Assembly: GCA_040382215.1 (NCBI GenBank)
Contig: JBEIFW010000171.1
Span: 1 to 7,153 of the forward strand
DNA length: 7,153 nucleotides
Source of the DNA: JBEIFW01 sp040382215
GTDB taxonomy: Bacteria > Actinomycetota > Acidimicrobiia > Acidimicrobiales > Ilumatobacteraceae
Reading direction: 5' to 3'
Numbering within the stretch: position 1 is the stretch's first letter; the number at the start of each line of letters is the position of its first letter. Position numbers and translations under genes: made by a program. Shown here piece by piece: positions 5,020 to 7,153 of the stretch. The notes under the pieces were generated by a model, which was not told the DNA's origin, did not search any database, and saw only the letters and a list, made by a program, of their open reading frames with translations.

Positions 5020-7153
5020 ATGGGTGATCAGAACGGGACCGTGCAACACGTCGACGTCGTCGTCGTCGGCGCAGGTTTCGCCGGCATGTACCTGCTGCAC
5101 GAGCTGCGGGCTCGCGGGTACTCGGCCAAGGTGCTCGAAGCCGGCGACGACGTCGGCGGCACGTGGTACTGGAACCGGTATCCGGGCGCTCGCTGTGACA
5201 TCCAGAGCCTCGATTACTCGTACACGTTCGATCCCGAGCTGCTCGCAGAGTGGAAGTGGTCCGAGAAGTACTCGCCGCAGCCCGAGATCCTCCGCTACGC
5301 CCAGCACGTCGCCGACAAGCACGACCTGCGGCGCGACATCACGTTCTCGACTCGGGTCGACCGGGCCGCGTGGGACGACGCGAATGCCACCTGGCACGTG
5401 CACACCTCGACCGGCGAGGAGCTGGTCGCCCGGCATTACGTGATGGCCACCGGGTGCTTGTCGATGCCCAAGGAGGTCGACATCGAGGGCACCGATCGGT
5501 TCCGCGGCGACGTGTACTTCACGAGCCGTTGGCCACACCAGGGCGTCGACCTGACCGGCAAGCGGGTAGCAGTGATCGGCACCGGCTCCTCGGCCATCCA
5601 GTCGATCCCGATCATGGCCAAGCAGGCGGCGCAGCTGACGGTGTTCCAGCGCACGCCCAACTTCTCGATCCCGGCCCATAACGGCCCGGTACCCGACGAC
5701 AAGGCCTCGGAGATCGCAGGTGATGCTGCCGGATACCGGCACCGGGCCCGGTGGTCGACCGGCGGCGTGCCCGTGGAGATGTCGATGACGAGCGCATTGG
5801 CGGTGGCCGACGAGGAGCGCCTCGCCACCTACGAGATGGCCTGGGAACGAGGGGGGATCATCGAGTTCCTCGGCTGCTACATGGACCACATGACGAACCA
5901 GGCGGCCAACGACCTGATCGCCGAGTTCGTCCGCAACAAGATCCGTTCGGTGGTGAACGACCCCGAGACAGCAGAGGCGTTGTGCCCCAAGGATTATCCG
6001 ATCGGCACGAAGCGCCTCTGCGTCGACACGAACTACTACCAGACCTACAACCTTCCCCACGTGCGGCTCGTCGACCTGCGCAAGCACCCGATCGCGTCGG
6101 TCACCGAGACCGGCATCGATCTCGTCGACGAGTCGCTCGAATTCGACGTGATCGTCTACGCGACGGGTTTCGACGCCATGACCGGCGCGATCGTCAACGT
6201 GGACATCACCGGGCGTGACGGGCGCACGCTCAAGGAGGCCTGGGCCGACGGCCCGATGACGTATCTCGGTCTGATGGCACGCGGGTTCCCGAACCTGTAC
6301 CTCGTCACGGGCCCGGGCAGCCCGTCGGTGCTGTCGAACATGATCGTGTCGATCGAGCAGCACGTCGACTGGGTGGTCGGCGCGATCGACCATCTCAACT
6401 CCGAGGGGCTGACCTCGATCGAGCCGACCGAGGCTGCGGTGGCCGGGTGGGTGCAGCACGTGAACGACTTCGCCGACATCACGCTGATGCCCAAGGCGAA
6501 CTCCTGGTACATGGGGGCCAACGTGCCCGGCAAGCCCCGAGTGTTCCTGCCCTACGCCGGTGGCTGCGATCGCTACCGGGCCACCTGCGACGAGGTCGTG
6601 GCGCGAGGCTGGCTCGGGTTCGAGCAGCGGGGCCCGAAGGGTGCAACGGCGAACGACGGCATCGTGCGGCGGCTGCAACCCGACGTGCAGATCATGCTCG
6701 AGATGCTCGCCACGATGGAGCTGCCCTCGATCGAGTCGATGACGGCGCCGGAGGCCCGGGCGTTCTCCGAGGCGAGCGCGGCGATGCGGGCCCCCGGGCC
6801 TGCAGTGGGCGAGATGGTCGACGGTGAGCTGCCCGGCGCGGCCGGCCCGCTGCGGTACCGGCTGTACCGGCCGGCGAGCCCGGGCCCGCACCCAGTCGTC
6901 GTGTACTTCCACGGGGGCGGGTGGGTGTTCGGCTCGCAGGTGTCCGACGATCCGTTCTGCCGGGACCTGTGCGTGCGGTCGGACGTGATGATCGTCTCCG
7001 TCGACTACCGCCACGCCCCCGAGGATCGGTTCCCCGCGGCCGCTGACGACGCGTTCGCGGCGGTGCGCTGGGTGGCCGAGCACACGGCCGAGCTGGGCGG
7101 GATCCCCGGTCAGCTTGCGGTCGCAGGCTGGAGTGCCGGAGGCAACCTGGCAG
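5020..7153 (+). CDS. Baeyer-Villiger-type flavin monooxygenase fused to HSL-family alpha/beta hydrolase, 3' partial
   Basis: The ATG at 5020 has AGGGGG at 5009-5014; 711 codons are visible and the frame runs off the right edge. Residues 11 to about 535 are a flavin monooxygenase: FAD-binding VVVVGAGFAG (13-22), GGTWYWNRYPGARCD (46-60, the second BVMO motif), the fingerprint region FRGDVYFTSRWP (161-172), NADPH-binding VIGTGSSA (185-192) with FQRTP (209-213), a conserved KRL (331-333) where the catalytic Arg is expected (Arg332), and DVIVYATGF (376-384). After a linker (about 540-600) comes an HSL-type hydrolase: oxyanion motif HGGGW (631-635), DYRHAPEDRFPAAADDA (662-678) and nucleophile motif GWSAGG (703-708, Ser705). 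Its acid and His lie outside the window. A Baeyer-Villiger enzyme inserts oxygen next to a carbonyl using NADPH and O2; the hydrolase would cleave the resulting ester or lactone. The natural substrate is unknown (steroid or alicyclic ketones are possible). The fingerprint histidine is Phe167. Confidence 0.85.
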   Translation, partial: MGDQNGTVQHVDVVVVGAGFAGMYLLHELRARGYSAKVLEAGDDVGGTWYWNRYPGARCDIQSLDYSYTFDPELLAEWKWSEKYSPQPEILRYAQHVADKHDLRRDITFSTRVDRAAWDDANATWHVHTSTGEELVARHYVMATGCLSMPKEVDIEGTDRFRGDVYFTSRWPHQGVDLTGKRVAVIGTGSSAIQSIPIMAKQAAQLTVFQRTPNFSIPAHNGPVPDDKASEIAGDAAGYRHRARWSTGGVPVEMSMTSALAVADEERLATYEMAWERGGIIEFLGCYMDHMTNQAANDLIAEFVRNKIRSVVNDPETAEALCPKDYPIGTKRLCVDTNYYQTYNLPHVRLVDLRKHPIASVTETGIDLVDESLEFDVIVYATGFDAMTGAIVNVDITGRDGRTLKEAWADGPMTYLGLMARGFPNLYLVTGPGSPSVLSNMIVSIEQHVDWVVGAIDHLNSEGLTSIEPTEAAVAGWVQHVNDFADITLMPKANSWYMGANVPGKPRVFLPYAGGCDRYRATCDEVVARGWLGFEQRGPKGATANDGIVRRLQPDVQIMLEMLATMELPSIESMTAPEARAFSEASAAMRAPGPAVGEMVDGELPGAAGPLRYRLYRPASPGPHPVVVYFHGGGWVFGSQVSDDPFCRDLCVRSDVMIVSVDYRHAPEDRFPAAADDAFAAVRWVAEHTAELGGIPGQLAVAGWSAGGNLA

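Noticed and set aside
4564..7083. Long open frame on the minus strand (839 codons) antisense to the monooxygenase/hydrolase gene.
   Set aside because: It contains no recognisable domain and is low in hydrophobic order, rich in Arg/His/Val/Gly. The plus strand carries clear FAD, NADPH and hydrolase motifs. Long antisense frames are expected in DNA this GC-rich.

Overview
The window is very GC-rich and shows the strong GC-at-third-position codon use of a high-GC actinobacterium. The families present (a baeRF-type protein, a DUF2267 protein, a phosphoribosyltransferase/hydrolase fusion and a Baeyer-Villiger monooxygenase/hydrolase fusion) fit Actinomycetota, possibly a mycobacterial relative or an acidimicrobial lineage. 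The taxonomy is an inference from gene content; no rRNA or marker gene is present. No tRNA, CRISPR array, insertion sequence or phage gene was seen.

Layout. (1) Bases 2-1894, plus strand: the 3' part of a gene for an alpha/alpha-toroid protein of the kind found with or fused to glycosyltransferases. It overlaps by 4 bp (GTGA) a GH130 glycoside phosphorylase/hydrolase gene that carries an internal deletion plus frameshift and is probably a pseudogene. (2) Bases 1882-3385, minus strand: a two-gene unit, a DUF2267 protein followed by a baeRF (bacterial archaeo-eukaryotic release factor-like) protein related to mycobacterial Rv2629. The unit is convergent with the broken GH130 gene and overlaps its tail. 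(3) Bases 3386-3590: a 205-bp divergent intergenic region. It holds a perfect inverted repeat, GGGAC-N4-GTCCC, which matches the core and spacing of the DosR/DevR dormancy box, and a second, degenerate copy 64 bp away. (4) Bases 3591-4952, plus strand: a type I phosphoribosyltransferase fused to a dienelactone-hydrolase-like domain, with the architecture of mycobacterial Rv0571c. (5) Bases 5020 to the window end, plus strand: a Baeyer-Villiger-type flavin monooxygenase fused to an HSL-family alpha/beta hydrolase, cut off by the right edge just after the hydrolase nucleophile motif.

How the parts may work together. The divergent block 1882-4952 looks like a dormancy/hypoxia stress module under DosR-type control: relatives of Rv2629 and Rv0571c, both members of the M. 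tuberculosis DosR regulon, face each other across a DosR-like box. The fused monooxygenase/hydrolase suggests a two-step ketone-to-ester-to-acid-plus-alcohol reaction in one polypeptide, although the fingerprint histidine of the monooxygenase is replaced by phenylalanine. The left-hand carbohydrate genes look like a decaying or misassembled glycan metabolism unit.
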